Below, one piece after another: positions 54,098-61,510 of a DNA stretch of 64,000 nt. Position 1 is the stretch's first letter, and every line of letters begins with the position of its first letter. Origin of the DNA: JAFNAG01 sp963824985. Lineage in GTDB: Bacteria; Acidobacteriota; UBA6911. The notes under the pieces were generated by a model, which saw nothing but the letters and a program-made list of their open reading frames with translations, ran no database searches and was not told where the DNA came from. The position numbers and the translations under genes are program-made. The stretch is from positions 124,001 to 188,000 of the forward strand of contig CAWGRQ010000034.1 of assembly GCA_963824985.1 (NCBI GenBank), in the 5' to 3' direction.

Positions 54098-54475
54098 TCA
54101 CTCACGCTCAAGCAATGTCAATATATTCTCGAGTTCCTCCCGGACTTGGTTGAGCTTGTGGACCGGGGCAGGTTTGGGGGAGCTAACAGGTGCCGCCTTG
54201 CCGGGCCCGGGCTTCGGGGTCGATTCCGGGCCTGTGCGGCGCGCCAGCTGCTTGCGCGCTCCGGCTATCGTAAACCCATCCTCATAAAGGAGTTTCCTGA
54301 TTTGCAGTAGAAGTTCGATGTCCTTGGGGCGATAGGTGCGCTGCCCCGCCTTGTTCTTGGGAGGAGTCAGGCTGGGGAATTCGGATTCCCAATAGCGCAA
54401 TACGTGCGCCTCCACCCCGAGAATGTCGCAGACTTCCCCGATCCGATAATACAGTTTGCTGGTCACGAATTGCAT
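54098..54475 (-). CDS. MerR-family regulator
   Basis: A 125-residue protein. YRIGEVCDILGVEAHVLRYWESEFPSL is the MerR helix-turn-helix, followed by the wing GQRTYRPKDIELLLQIRKLLYEDGFTIAGA. A Pro/Lys linker and a short C-terminal coiled coil (LNQVREELENILTLL) replace any effector domain, and no metal Cys are present. A MerR gene beside ihf/HU and tRNA genes is common in Acidobacteriota and deltaproteobacteria-like genomes. Target unknown. Confidence 0.88.
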   Translation of the reverse strand: MQFVTSKLYYRIGEVCDILGVEAHVLRYWESEFPSLTPPKNKAGQRTYRPKDIELLLQIRKLLYEDGFTIAGARKQLARRTGPESTPKPGPGKAAPVSSPKPAPVHKLNQVREELENILTLLERE

Positions 54476-54480
54476 GATGG

Positions 54481-54750
54481 TCAGAGCGTCTTCAGATATT
54501 TGGAAGGCCGGAAAGTGACCGCTTTCCTGCCGGATATGATCATGACATCCCCGGTCTTGGGATTGACTCCTTTCCGGTTTTTCCGGGCGACGACCCGAAA
54601 AGAGCCGAAACCGCTGATCACCACTTTTTCTCCCCGGGCCAGCCGTCGCTTGATGATGTCGAGCAGCAGATCCACAATCTTGACCGCATCGGCAAAAGAC
54701 ATGCCGCCGTGAACGTCGTGGATAGCCCTGCCCAGATCGTTTTTATTCAT
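54481..54750 (-). CDS. integration host factor / HU-family protein (IHF-alpha-like)
   Basis: An 89-residue DNA-bending protein. MNKNDLGRAIHDVHGGMSFADA forms the helical body, GEKVVISGFGSFRVVARKNRKGVNPKTGDVM the saddle and arm (with the conserved GFGSF and NPKTG, Pro at the arm tip), and KAVTFRPSKYLK the end. The start at 54750 (MNKND) is at the usual place; the upstream frame is unrelated. It is 5 bp from merR, so in one operon. Confidence 0.92.
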   Translation of the reverse strand: MNKNDLGRAIHDVHGGMSFADAVKIVDLLLDIIKRRLARGEKVVISGFGSFRVVARKNRKGVNPKTGDVMIISGRKAVTFRPSKYLKTL

Positions 54751-54988
54751 GGTTCCGGTTCTGGAAATCGCCGATCCGCGTTGGATGCCGCCGGGATGTG
54801 CCCGCCTCAATAATACTAGTGATGCTCCCCATGTGTGTCAACATACCGATCATACTGCGTTCACCAGAACTTCGCCATCACTCCCGGTGCCCTGGGCATC
54901 TGAATCCCTGCAATCCGTGGAATCCGTAGCAGCTTTTGAAGTAGCCGAACAGTTACCTCTTGCGGACAACGTTCATGAAGGATGCGGG

Positions 54989-56314
54989 CTATTCCTTGCG
55001 TGGGGGCTTGGTGCGCTGCCGGATACGGATCGGGGTGCCATGAAAATCGAACCGTTCCCGGAGCTGGTTTATCAGAAAGCGTTCAGTCGAGAAGTGCATG
55101 GGATCGCGACTCGCGGTAAAAACCACGAAAGTGGGCGGAGTGCACCGCGCCTGGGTAATGTAACGAAGGTTCAATCTCTGCCCCGGATTGTTGCTGGTCC
55201 ACTTTTCGGCCAGGTCCGGAGCGAAAATGTTATTGAGCAGCCCCGTCGGAATGTGTAACCGGCGTCCCTTCGCAGCCCTCCCGATCATCTCAAACAACCG
55301 GGAAACCCGCTGGCCGGTAAGCGCGGAAATGGTCAACACCGGGGCATAGCCCAGGTACTTCATCCGCTGCCGGATGGAATCCGTAAATTCGTTGACCGTA
55401 TTCAGGTCTTTTTCGATCAGGTCCCACTTGTTGGCCACGATGATAACCGAACAGCCTGCTTCTTCGGCGTAGCCGCCGATGGCGGCATCGAGTTTGGTCA
55501 CCCCCTCCTCGGCGTCCAGGAGGAGGAGGGCCACATCGGCGCGCACCAGATTTTTGCGCGCCATGATGACGCTGATCTTTTCCGTCCGTTCCTCCGTCCT
55601 CCCCTTGCGCCGTATGCCCGCGGTATCGATGATCCGGTAACGCACGCCGTCCCGGATCAGCAGCGTGTCCACGGCATCGCGAGTGGTCCCCGGGATCTCG
55701 CTGACAATCGCCCGCTCGACGCCGAGCATGCGGTTTACCAGGGAGGATTTTCCCACGTTCGGACGGCCAATGACCGCGACGGCGATCTCCTCTTCCGGTT
55801 CCCCTTCCGGCTCCGCGGCCGGTTCCCCGGCCAGGTCCGCAATCCGATCCAGAATCTCGCCGACCCCCCGCCCATGTTCGGCTGAAATGGCAAACAGCTC
55901 CTGCGCGCCAAAAGCATAAAAAGCGGAGGCTTGAATCTCGATTTCCGGAGTATCCATTTTGTTCACCACCACCCACATCGGCTTCCCTGCCCGGCGGATG
56001 ATGGGAAGGAGCTGCTCGTCCAGGGTCGTCACCCCGGCGCGGCCGTCCACGACCATCAGGAGCAGATCGGATTCACGGATTGCCTTCTCAACCTGTTCCA
56101 GAATCTTGGCTGGGATAACGTCGGGCACGTCCGGAACCATGCCGCCGGTGTCCAGGATTTCAAAAACCTTGCCGCCCCAGCGCACGGTGCCGTAGATGCG
56201 ATCGCGGGTGATACCCGGCTCGTCGCCGACAATGGCCTTGCGGCGTCCGCACATGCGATTAAAGAGGGTGGATTTACCGACATTCGGGCGGCCGACGATC
56301 GCGATTCGAAACAT
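54989..56314 (-). CDS. der: ribosome-associated double GTPase Der (EngA)
   Basis: A 441-residue protein with two tandem GTPase domains for 50S assembly. The first has GRPNVGKSTLFNRM, DTGG and NKMD (about residues 8, 56 and 120). The second has GRPNVGKSSLVNRM, DTAGIRRKGR and NKWDL (about residues 190, 235 and 300). A KH-like C-terminal domain follows. The start at 56314 (MFRIAIVGRPN) is at the conserved position. Full family length and intact. Confidence 0.95.
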   Translation of the reverse strand: MFRIAIVGRPNVGKSTLFNRMCGRRKAIVGDEPGITRDRIYGTVRWGGKVFEILDTGGMVPDVPDVIPAKILEQVEKAIRESDLLLMVVDGRAGVTTLDEQLLPIIRRAGKPMWVVVNKMDTPEIEIQASAFYAFGAQELFAISAEHGRGVGEILDRIADLAGEPAAEPEGEPEEEIAVAVIGRPNVGKSSLVNRMLGVERAIVSEIPGTTRDAVDTLLIRDGVRYRIIDTAGIRRKGRTEERTEKISVIMARKNLVRADVALLLLDAEEGVTKLDAAIGGYAEEAGCSVIIVANKWDLIEKDLNTVNEFTDSIRQRMKYLGYAPVLTISALTGQRVSRLFEMIGRAAKGRRLHIPTGLLNNIFAPDLAEKWTSNNPGQRLNLRYITQARCTPPTFVVFTASRDPMHFSTERFLINQLRERFDFHGTPIRIRQRTKPPRKE

Positions 56315-56714
56315 GACTGCGCAACTCCGGCCCAAAGCATGGGGATGGGCCTTGACAGGATCAAGATCAATATGGGGCCAATCTGCAATCCGGATGGCGC
56401 TGAATCGCAGTTGGACTCAAGACCGCCTGGCGGTCTCAACCGGAAGCTGACGTCGACATGGCCCGCATTTCTCACCAGCCTTCTACTGCGGCGGCGGATC
56501 CGGGCATGTCTACATCGTTGCGCTCGGTCGGGCGCCCCGACGTGCCGTCAAGTACGCCTGCGGCACCCTCCGGTCGCGCGCCTTGTATCCATACCCGTCT
56601 GCGCAGCCTCGCTACGAAATCTGGTGAGAAAAGCGGGCTCAGATGGATCACCGGCTTTCGCGGTTTATGGCTTCCAGGACCGGGCCGCGCGACAGGGCCA
56701 ATCGGCGGCAGGGC
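56315..56714. other. 400-bp intergenic region with structured-looking GC-rich sequence
   Basis: Between der and the outer-membrane gene, both on the minus strand. From 56497 to 56640 there is a GC-rich run with partial self-complementarity (CGTGCCGTCAAGTACG, GGTCGGGCGCC against GGTCGCGCGCC). It is unlike coding sequence in any frame. It resembles conserved-looking intergenic blocks I associate with some soil-bacterial genomes, but no RNA family can be named. Confidence 0.35.
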
Positions 56715-57272
56715 TCAAAAAGTGACCAGCAATCCTCCGCTGAGTTCGAACATGTTCAGAGCCCGGGAAAATACCCTGGTGGCCGTATACCCGCGGCCAT
56801 CGATGCGAATGCCGATCGGGCCGGCCAACTTCGGGAGCTTGATGCCGCCGCCATAATTGCCGGCGAACTTGGTCCCAACCGGGAGGTTGTCGGAGCCGAA
56901 TTGTGAAATCAGCCCGACTCCGGCCGTCACGTAGGGAACGATTCTGCCGACCGGAATGTTCACCAGAAGATTGGCATTCACGATTACGCCCCGCGCGCCC
57001 GTAACATCGGAGGCGCCGCTCGGAAACAGGAGATCGTTGCTGAAGGCAAAGGTGTATTCGAGTTTCAGCCACGCGGCAAAACCGTTGCTGACCCGGACGC
57101 CATATACCGGGGAATTGTCCAGCGAGGTGGGCAAGTCGTTGGTCTTCACCGAACCGGGAAGGAGTCCGCCCACGAACACCGTCAAGTCCTGTGCCTGCGC
57201 GGGCAGGGCGAGACAGAACCAGGCAACGGCAACGGTCGCCAACAGCCGGAAACTTCGGAAAGTCACTTCCAT
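56715..57272 (-). CDS. outer-membrane beta-barrel protein
   Basis: A 185-residue protein. Signal peptide FRLLATVAVAWFCLALPAQAQ, then eight or so amphipathic strands (LTVFVGGLLPGS, AAWLKLEYTFAFSNDLLF, GVIVNANLLVNIPVGRIVPYVTAGVGLIS, KFAGNYGGGIKL) ending in FELSGGLLVTF with C-terminal Phe, the Bam recognition mark. Small porin-like, function unknown. Its ATG overlaps the M23 peptidase stop by 10 bp, so they are co-translated. Confidence 0.78.
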   Translation of the reverse strand: MEVTFRSFRLLATVAVAWFCLALPAQAQDLTVFVGGLLPGSVKTNDLPTSLDNSPVYGVRVSNGFAAWLKLEYTFAFSNDLLFPSGASDVTGARGVIVNANLLVNIPVGRIVPYVTAGVGLISQFGSDNLPVGTKFAGNYGGGIKLPKLAGPIGIRIDGRGYTATRVFSRALNMFELSGGLLVTF

Positions 57273-58570
57273 GATCGTCCTCCATTGGCTGCGTTCGCCG
57301 CGGATTGGGCCAAATCGGCGCCGATCGGAATCAGGTCGAGCCGGCGGCGCAAATCGTCGCGCTGCGCGGCAAAATGAGCGAACTGCGATGCGGCTACCGG
57401 CGGAGCCGCCGGGAGCACTTTCTTGGTCGGGTTGATGTATTTCCCGCGCTCCAGCAGGCGGAAATCGAGATGGGGTCCGGTCGCCAGCCCGGTAGATCCG
57501 ACGCGGCCGATCAATTCCCCCTGTTTAACCTGCGTCCCGGCCCGAACCGCGATGCTGGACAGGTGCGAGTAAACGGATTCCAGGCCGTCGTTGTGGCGCA
57601 CGCGGACACTCCTGCCGTAGCCGCCGTCCACACCTGCCGACACCACGCGTCCGGAAGCCACGGCTACCACCGGCGTGCCGGTTGGCGCCGCGTAGTCGAT
57701 GCCCAGGTGCGGCCGCACGATCCTCAGGATCGGGTGCATTCTCGCGGCCGAGAAGCGCGAGGAAATCCGGGTGTACTGCAGGGGTGATTTGAGCAATGAT
57801 TTTTTCAGCGACTTGCCGCCCGGCTCGTAATACTCATTCTGGAAACGGAAAGCGGAAAAACGCTTGTTCTTGACGATCAGATCGACGGCCAGAATGCTGC
57901 CGTATCTGACGAACTGCCCGTCCAGATACTTCTTCTCCAGCAGCACCCGGAACGAGTCCCCCTTCTGAATATCGGTATAGAAATCCACATCCCAGGCGAA
58001 AATATCGGCCAGATCCACGCCCAGCTGCGGCTGCTCCCCACTCCCGGTGACCGCCAGATAAAGCGAATCGTCAATCACCGCCGTGACCGGCTCGGTGCGG
58101 ACTTCATATTTGAAGTTTTTGAGCAACGGCACGAAAGTGTCGCCGTCCCGATAAACGGTAAGGTAGCGGTCGTCATCAACGCGGTAGCGGAATTCGTGGA
58201 AATCGCCGTTGGCATACAGATTGCCGGCAAACTCCCTCCCGGCAATTACCTTTCTCAGGGCATAAACCGGTCGCGTGACCTGCACCAGTTCGAACACCTG
58301 CTGCTTCGTGAGCCCGTGGCGCACCAGGGCTTCCGTGATCGTCTCGTTTTTGCGGAATGTGTCGGTAAACTCGGCAAAGGCAGGCTTATCCGGCTTGTTC
58401 GACTCTGGCGCCGGCTCGACCACGGGCGCGGGAAGGCGGGGTTTACCGGGGTCCAGAGCCCGATATCCGGCTACTGCTACCAAAGGGAGAATTACGCCGA
58501 GCGCACATACAAAAAGAAACCGGCGCTCCGAAAGCGCATAGTCCCGCAGAAAGCCAAGATTTAAAGGCAC
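57263..58570 (-). CDS. M23 (LytM) murein endopeptidase
   Basis: A 435-residue protein with an N-terminal membrane anchor (FLFVCALGVILPLVAVAGY). A LysM/OapA-like middle part (DTFRKNETITEALVRHGLTKQQVFELV) follows. The C-terminal peptidase has zinc ligands in ARMHPILRIVRPHLGIDYAAPTGTPVVA (HxxxD), SVYSHLSSI and GPHLDFRLL (HxH-type end), cutting peptidoglycan cross-links or activating amidases. Overlaps the OMP gene by 10 bp. Intact. Confidence 0.92.
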   Translation of the reverse strand: MPLNLGFLRDYALSERRFLFVCALGVILPLVAVAGYRALDPGKPRLPAPVVEPAPESNKPDKPAFAEFTDTFRKNETITEALVRHGLTKQQVFELVQVTRPVYALRKVIAGREFAGNLYANGDFHEFRYRVDDDRYLTVYRDGDTFVPLLKNFKYEVRTEPVTAVIDDSLYLAVTGSGEQPQLGVDLADIFAWDVDFYTDIQKGDSFRVLLEKKYLDGQFVRYGSILAVDLIVKNKRFSAFRFQNEYYEPGGKSLKKSLLKSPLQYTRISSRFSAARMHPILRIVRPHLGIDYAAPTGTPVVAVASGRVVSAGVDGGYGRSVRVRHNDGLESVYSHLSSIAVRAGTQVKQGELIGRVGSTGLATGPHLDFRLLERGKYINPTKKVLPAAPPVAASQFAHFAAQRDDLRRRLDLIPIGADLAQSAANAANGGRSWK

Positions 58571-58623
58571 ATCGATCTCCTCAGCACTCCCCGTTTATAC
58601 CTGATACTTCAGCGTTTACGGTC

Positions 58624-59106
58624 CTAACGGTCGTGCCGGAGTTTTAACCGCCGTTCGACGATCGGAGGAACCAGCCCGTGGACCGAGCCTCCGAGGGCCG
58701 AAATCTCCCGGACCAGCCGCGAACTCAGGTACGAGTAAGCTTCCGCGGGCAGCAGGAATACTGTTTCCACCTTGGATGAGAGCCGCCGGTTCATGAGAGC
58801 CATCTGCAGTTCGTATTCATAATCGGAAACCGCCCGAATGCCGCGTACGATCACCGAAGCTTTGATTTGCTCCACGTAGTCGACCAGCAGGCCGTCGAAT
58901 ATGGTCACAGAGACGTTCCGCAGTCTCCGGACCACGCTTTCCAGCATCTTGACCCGTTCCTCGGGCGTAAACAAGGGGACCTTGTCGGTGTTGCGCAGGA
59001 TGGCAACCACCACATCGTCAAACAGGGCTGCGCAACGTTGGATCAGGTCCAGGTGCCCATTAGTCACAGGATCAAAGGTGCCGGGATAGACCGCACGTAT
59101 TTTCAT
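58624..59106 (-). CDS. coaD: pantetheine-phosphate adenylyltransferase
   Basis: Penultimate step of coenzyme A synthesis, joining ATP and 4'-phosphopantetheine. It has 160 residues, normal length. The motif AVYPGTFDPVTNGHLDLI holds the T/HxGH nucleotidyl-transfer site. RNTDKVPLFTPEERVKML, VIVRGIRAVSDYEYELQMALMNR and TVFLLPAEAYSYLSSRLVREI complete it. In many genomes it lies directly next to rsmD; here about 1.8 kb of repeats and a sigma factor intervene. Confidence 0.95.
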   Translation of the reverse strand: MKIRAVYPGTFDPVTNGHLDLIQRCAALFDDVVVAILRNTDKVPLFTPEERVKMLESVVRRLRNVSVTIFDGLLVDYVEQIKASVIVRGIRAVSDYEYELQMALMNRRLSSKVETVFLLPAEAYSYLSSRLVREISALGGSVHGLVPPIVERRLKLRHDR

Positions 59107-59384
59107 CGAAGTCCGCTGTCAACAGGCGCAAAAACAACCGGCCATGGATATAAAGCGCTATTATATGGGGTAGTCACGCATCAGATCAAGAATTCCGAGC
59201 CCATGGGGCGTAATTGGGACTGAGAGTCCCTCCGGGGGAAATCAAAACAAAAACGCCACGGATTTCACGGATTCCACAGATTTGTCAAAAAACTCTGGAT
59301 TAATTACATGGGCCGCCGCGAAGTTCCGGCTGGCGCCGCTCCTCAACTTCGGCGTCAGGCAGCTCCAGTTCAATCATATGATCC

Positions 59385-59749
59385 GCAAGAATTTTTGAAT
59401 CTGTGTAATCCGTGCAATCCGTGGCGTTTTTTTGCTTTTTGCCCCAATTCACACCGAAAGTGACGGCAAGCTGCTGCCCCCGCTTCCGGTTGCAAGCGCT
59501 CGAGAGCCAGGGTGGAGAAGATTGTGGGCCCCGCAAGAATTTTTGAATCTGTGTAATCCGTGCAATCCGTGGCGTTTTTTTGCTTTTTGCCCCAATTCAC
59601 ACCGAAAGCGGCGGCAAGCTGCTGCCCCCCGTTTCCGGTTGCAAGCGCTCGAGAGCCAGGGTGGAGAAGAGTGTGGGCCCCGCAAGAATTTTTGAATCTG
59701 TGCAATCCGTGCAATCCGTGGCGTTTTTTTTGCTTTTTGCCCCAATTCA
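59385..59749. repeat. 2.5 tandem copies of a 148-149-bp unit
   Basis: Units start at 59385, 59533 and 59682, and the third is partial (to about 59749). Each starts GCAAGAATTTTTGAATCTG, contains AATCCGTGCAATCCGTGGCG followed by a T-rich stretch, and then CGGCAAGCTGCTGCCC and GCGCTCGAGAGCC palindromes. Copies differ at a few sites. This is a tandem amplification of a dispersed AATCCGTGG-type repeat, between coaD and the sigma-factor gene. The 59107-59384 stretch before it holds another AATCCGTGG-type relic and no gene. Confidence 0.85.
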
Positions 59750-59751
59750 GG

Positions 59752-60384
59752 CTACTGACTCCCACCTCCGGTTGTACCCGAGCCCATGGCTGCAATTAAG
59801 GCCGGGGTGCGCAGGGCCCGGTGCAAATAACGTCGCAGCTGTCTCAACCCCTGCAGGCTGCGATGCCTCAAGGTGGAGTAGGGAATGTCGTGTTCGGCGC
59901 CGGCATCACGGATCGAAGCGAGAGACGGGTCCAGCACCGTCATGCGCACCGCCTCATACTGTTTGGGCGGGAGGCTCGCCAGCCCTTTCCCCAGCAGTTC
60001 CAGCATGTGGGCATGAGTCTGCCACCCCTCCATATCCCACAGCAACCGTTCCGGATCCCCATGGCGCGACGCCGCCAACAGATGTTCGTGCAGTGGGCGC
60101 TGCCGCCGGCGTTGGCGCCTCCGCATATGGTAAATCTCGATGGCCGTGTTGCTGATGATACGCCCAAGATACATCCGGGCCTGGTCTCGCGAGCAGAAAC
60201 TGCGGTTGCGCATCAGCATTTTTAGTGCCGCCTCCTGCAGTACATCTTCCGCGTCCGCCCGGTCCCGCACCACTCGTTGCGCGAACCGAAGCCATCTCTC
60301 CCGGTGGCGCAGCATGAGGAATTCAATCAGGTTCGACAATTCCAGGTCTTTGACATCGTCGGGAATCATAATTTCTTGGCTCAA
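59752..60384 (-). CDS. ECF-type RNA polymerase sigma factor
   Basis: A 210-residue sigma-70 family protein. Region 2 shows RHRERWLRFAQRVVRDRADAEDVLQEAALKML, MYLGRIISNTAIEIYHMRRR. Region 4 shows GLASLPPKQYEAVRMTVLDP and HDIPYSTLRHRSLQGLRQLRRYL (helix-turn-helix). Start at 60384 or at 60369 (MIPDDV). A divergent small gene lies upstream, but no membrane anti-sigma is recognisable. Three-base tandem repeats begin right at the stop. Confidence 0.85.
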   Translation of the reverse strand: MSQEIMIPDDVKDLELSNLIEFLMLRHRERWLRFAQRVVRDRADAEDVLQEAALKMLMRNRSFCSRDQARMYLGRIISNTAIEIYHMRRRQRRRQRPLHEHLLAASRHGDPERLLWDMEGWQTHAHMLELLGKGLASLPPKQYEAVRMTVLDPSLASIRDAGAEHDIPYSTLRHRSLQGLRQLRRYLHRALRTPALIAAMGSGTTGGGSQ

Positions 60385-60481
60385 ACCTCCCCCGGACGGT
60401 TAGATAGGATGTGACATTCGCCGCGCCCGTATTGTTTCCGTGCGCGGGCCGCTATTTCAGGGAATTTGAATCGGAGGAGCC

Positions 60482-60847
60482 GTGATCGCGGGGGAGCCGG
60501 TCCGGGGGATGGATTATCGCCTCTACCGTGAGTTTCTGCATGCGATGGAAACTGCCCGCACCCGGCTGGCGGTAGCCATCGCCGCGGAGAACAAAGTCAC
60601 GCCCAGGGAACGATGGCACTATTACCTGGACATGGAAGATCGCATGCGCAGGTGTGTGCGGGAGATTCGCCGGCATCGCCAGAAAAACCAGGGGAGGCAA
60701 GCCGACTGGTATCAGGCACTGTCGCTGCTGAAGCAGCCGCTCCCGATTGCCGGCACCAGGTTTCGCGGCGAAGCGCAGCAGCTCTGCCACCGCCTGGCCG
60801 ATGTCCTGGCCATTATGGAGGACAGGTCCATTCCGGATTTGCCCTGA
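60482..60847 (+). CDS. hypothetical small helical protein
   Basis: A 121-residue, mostly helical, Arg-rich protein (YREFLHAMETARTRLAVAIA, WHYYLDMEDRMRRCVREIRRH, EAQQLCHRLADVLAIMEDR). The GTG start has GGAGGAG 5 bases upstream. It is divergent from the ECF sigma factor, 97 bp apart, so the pair may share a promoter region. It has no membrane helix or zinc motif, so an anti-sigma role is unproven. Family not recognised. Confidence 0.55.
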   Translation: MIAGEPVRGMDYRLYREFLHAMETARTRLAVAIAAENKVTPRERWHYYLDMEDRMRRCVREIRRHRQKNQGRQADWYQALSLLKQPLPIAGTRFRGEAQQLCHRLADVLAIMEDRSIPDLP

Positions 60848-60885
60848 CCCGCGGCACTTGCGAAGAAAGGGCGACAAAACAACTC

Positions 60886-60918
60886 AGGACACGGATGAAC
60901 ACGGACCGACACGGATCC
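60886..60918. repeat. R3 half-palindrome (ACACGGA family)
   Basis: AGGACACGGATGAACACGGA followed by CCGACACGGATCC, the half-unit of the dispersed R3 repeat, between the small helical gene and the rsmD stop. No complementary arm is nearby. Confidence 0.6.
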
Positions 60919-60920
60919 GA

Positions 60921-61502
60921 TTATGGATTCAGGCAATCCGCGGCTGCAACAGCCCCAATCCGGTAAAAACTCAGGCACTTGTCGCTTTGTCGGACCTGGC
61001 GCACGCGCAGGAAACCGTCACCCGATTCGGGAACCGGCGCTTTGCTGTGATGCTCCATCACCACGCGGGATTCGGCGGTGGCAATTCCGGTTCGCGCCAG
61101 GATTTCGAGCAGCTCCCGATATGGGCCCCACCGGTAGGGGGGATCGAGAAAGACGATATCGGCGGTAAAACCGGTGCGCGCCTGCTCGCGCAGCATAGCG
61201 AACACATCCCCCTGCAGGATGCGGTATCCCGAGGTAACGCCGCACAAGCCGGCATTTTTGAGGATCAGCTGCGCGGCCTCCCGGTCAGATTCGATGAAGA
61301 CGACATCGCGGGCACCGCGACTGATGGCCTCCAGGCCGATGGAGCCCGTGCCGGCAAACACGTCGAGCACGACCGCCCCGTTAATCCCGGCGCCGAGGAT
61401 ATTGAAAAGCGATTCCTTAAGCCGGTCCGCGGTCGGACGCAGCCCCGTTCCCCGCGGACCCTGCAGTCTGCGCCCTCGGAATCTCCCGGAAATGATTCGC
61501 AT
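60921..61502 (-). CDS. rsmD: 16S rRNA (guanine966-N2)-methyltransferase RsmD
   Basis: A 193-residue SAM-dependent methyltransferase. MRIISGRFRGRRLQGP start, RPTADRLKESLFNIL, the SAM motif VLDVFAGTGSIGLEAISRG, IESDREAAQLI and the catalytic DPPY in IVFLDPPYRWG. The start at 61502 is chosen because the conserved MRIISG begins there. It is 8 bp downstream of recG and looks co-transcribed with it. Intact. Confidence 0.94.
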   Translation of the reverse strand: MRIISGRFRGRRLQGPRGTGLRPTADRLKESLFNILGAGINGAVVLDVFAGTGSIGLEAISRGARDVVFIESDREAAQLILKNAGLCGVTSGYRILQGDVFAMLREQARTGFTADIVFLDPPYRWGPYRELLEILARTGIATAESRVVMEHHSKAPVPESGDGFLRVRQVRQSDKCLSFYRIGAVAAADCLNP

Positions 61503-61510
61503 AGTAAACG

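Noticed and set aside
54811..54988. Small gene between the IHF gene and der
   Set aside because: No frame with a ribosome site or recognisable motif in 178 bp.
59385..59749. CRISPR-like array
   Set aside because: Units are 148-149 bp, directly adjoining and nearly identical throughout, with no unique spacers and no cas genes.
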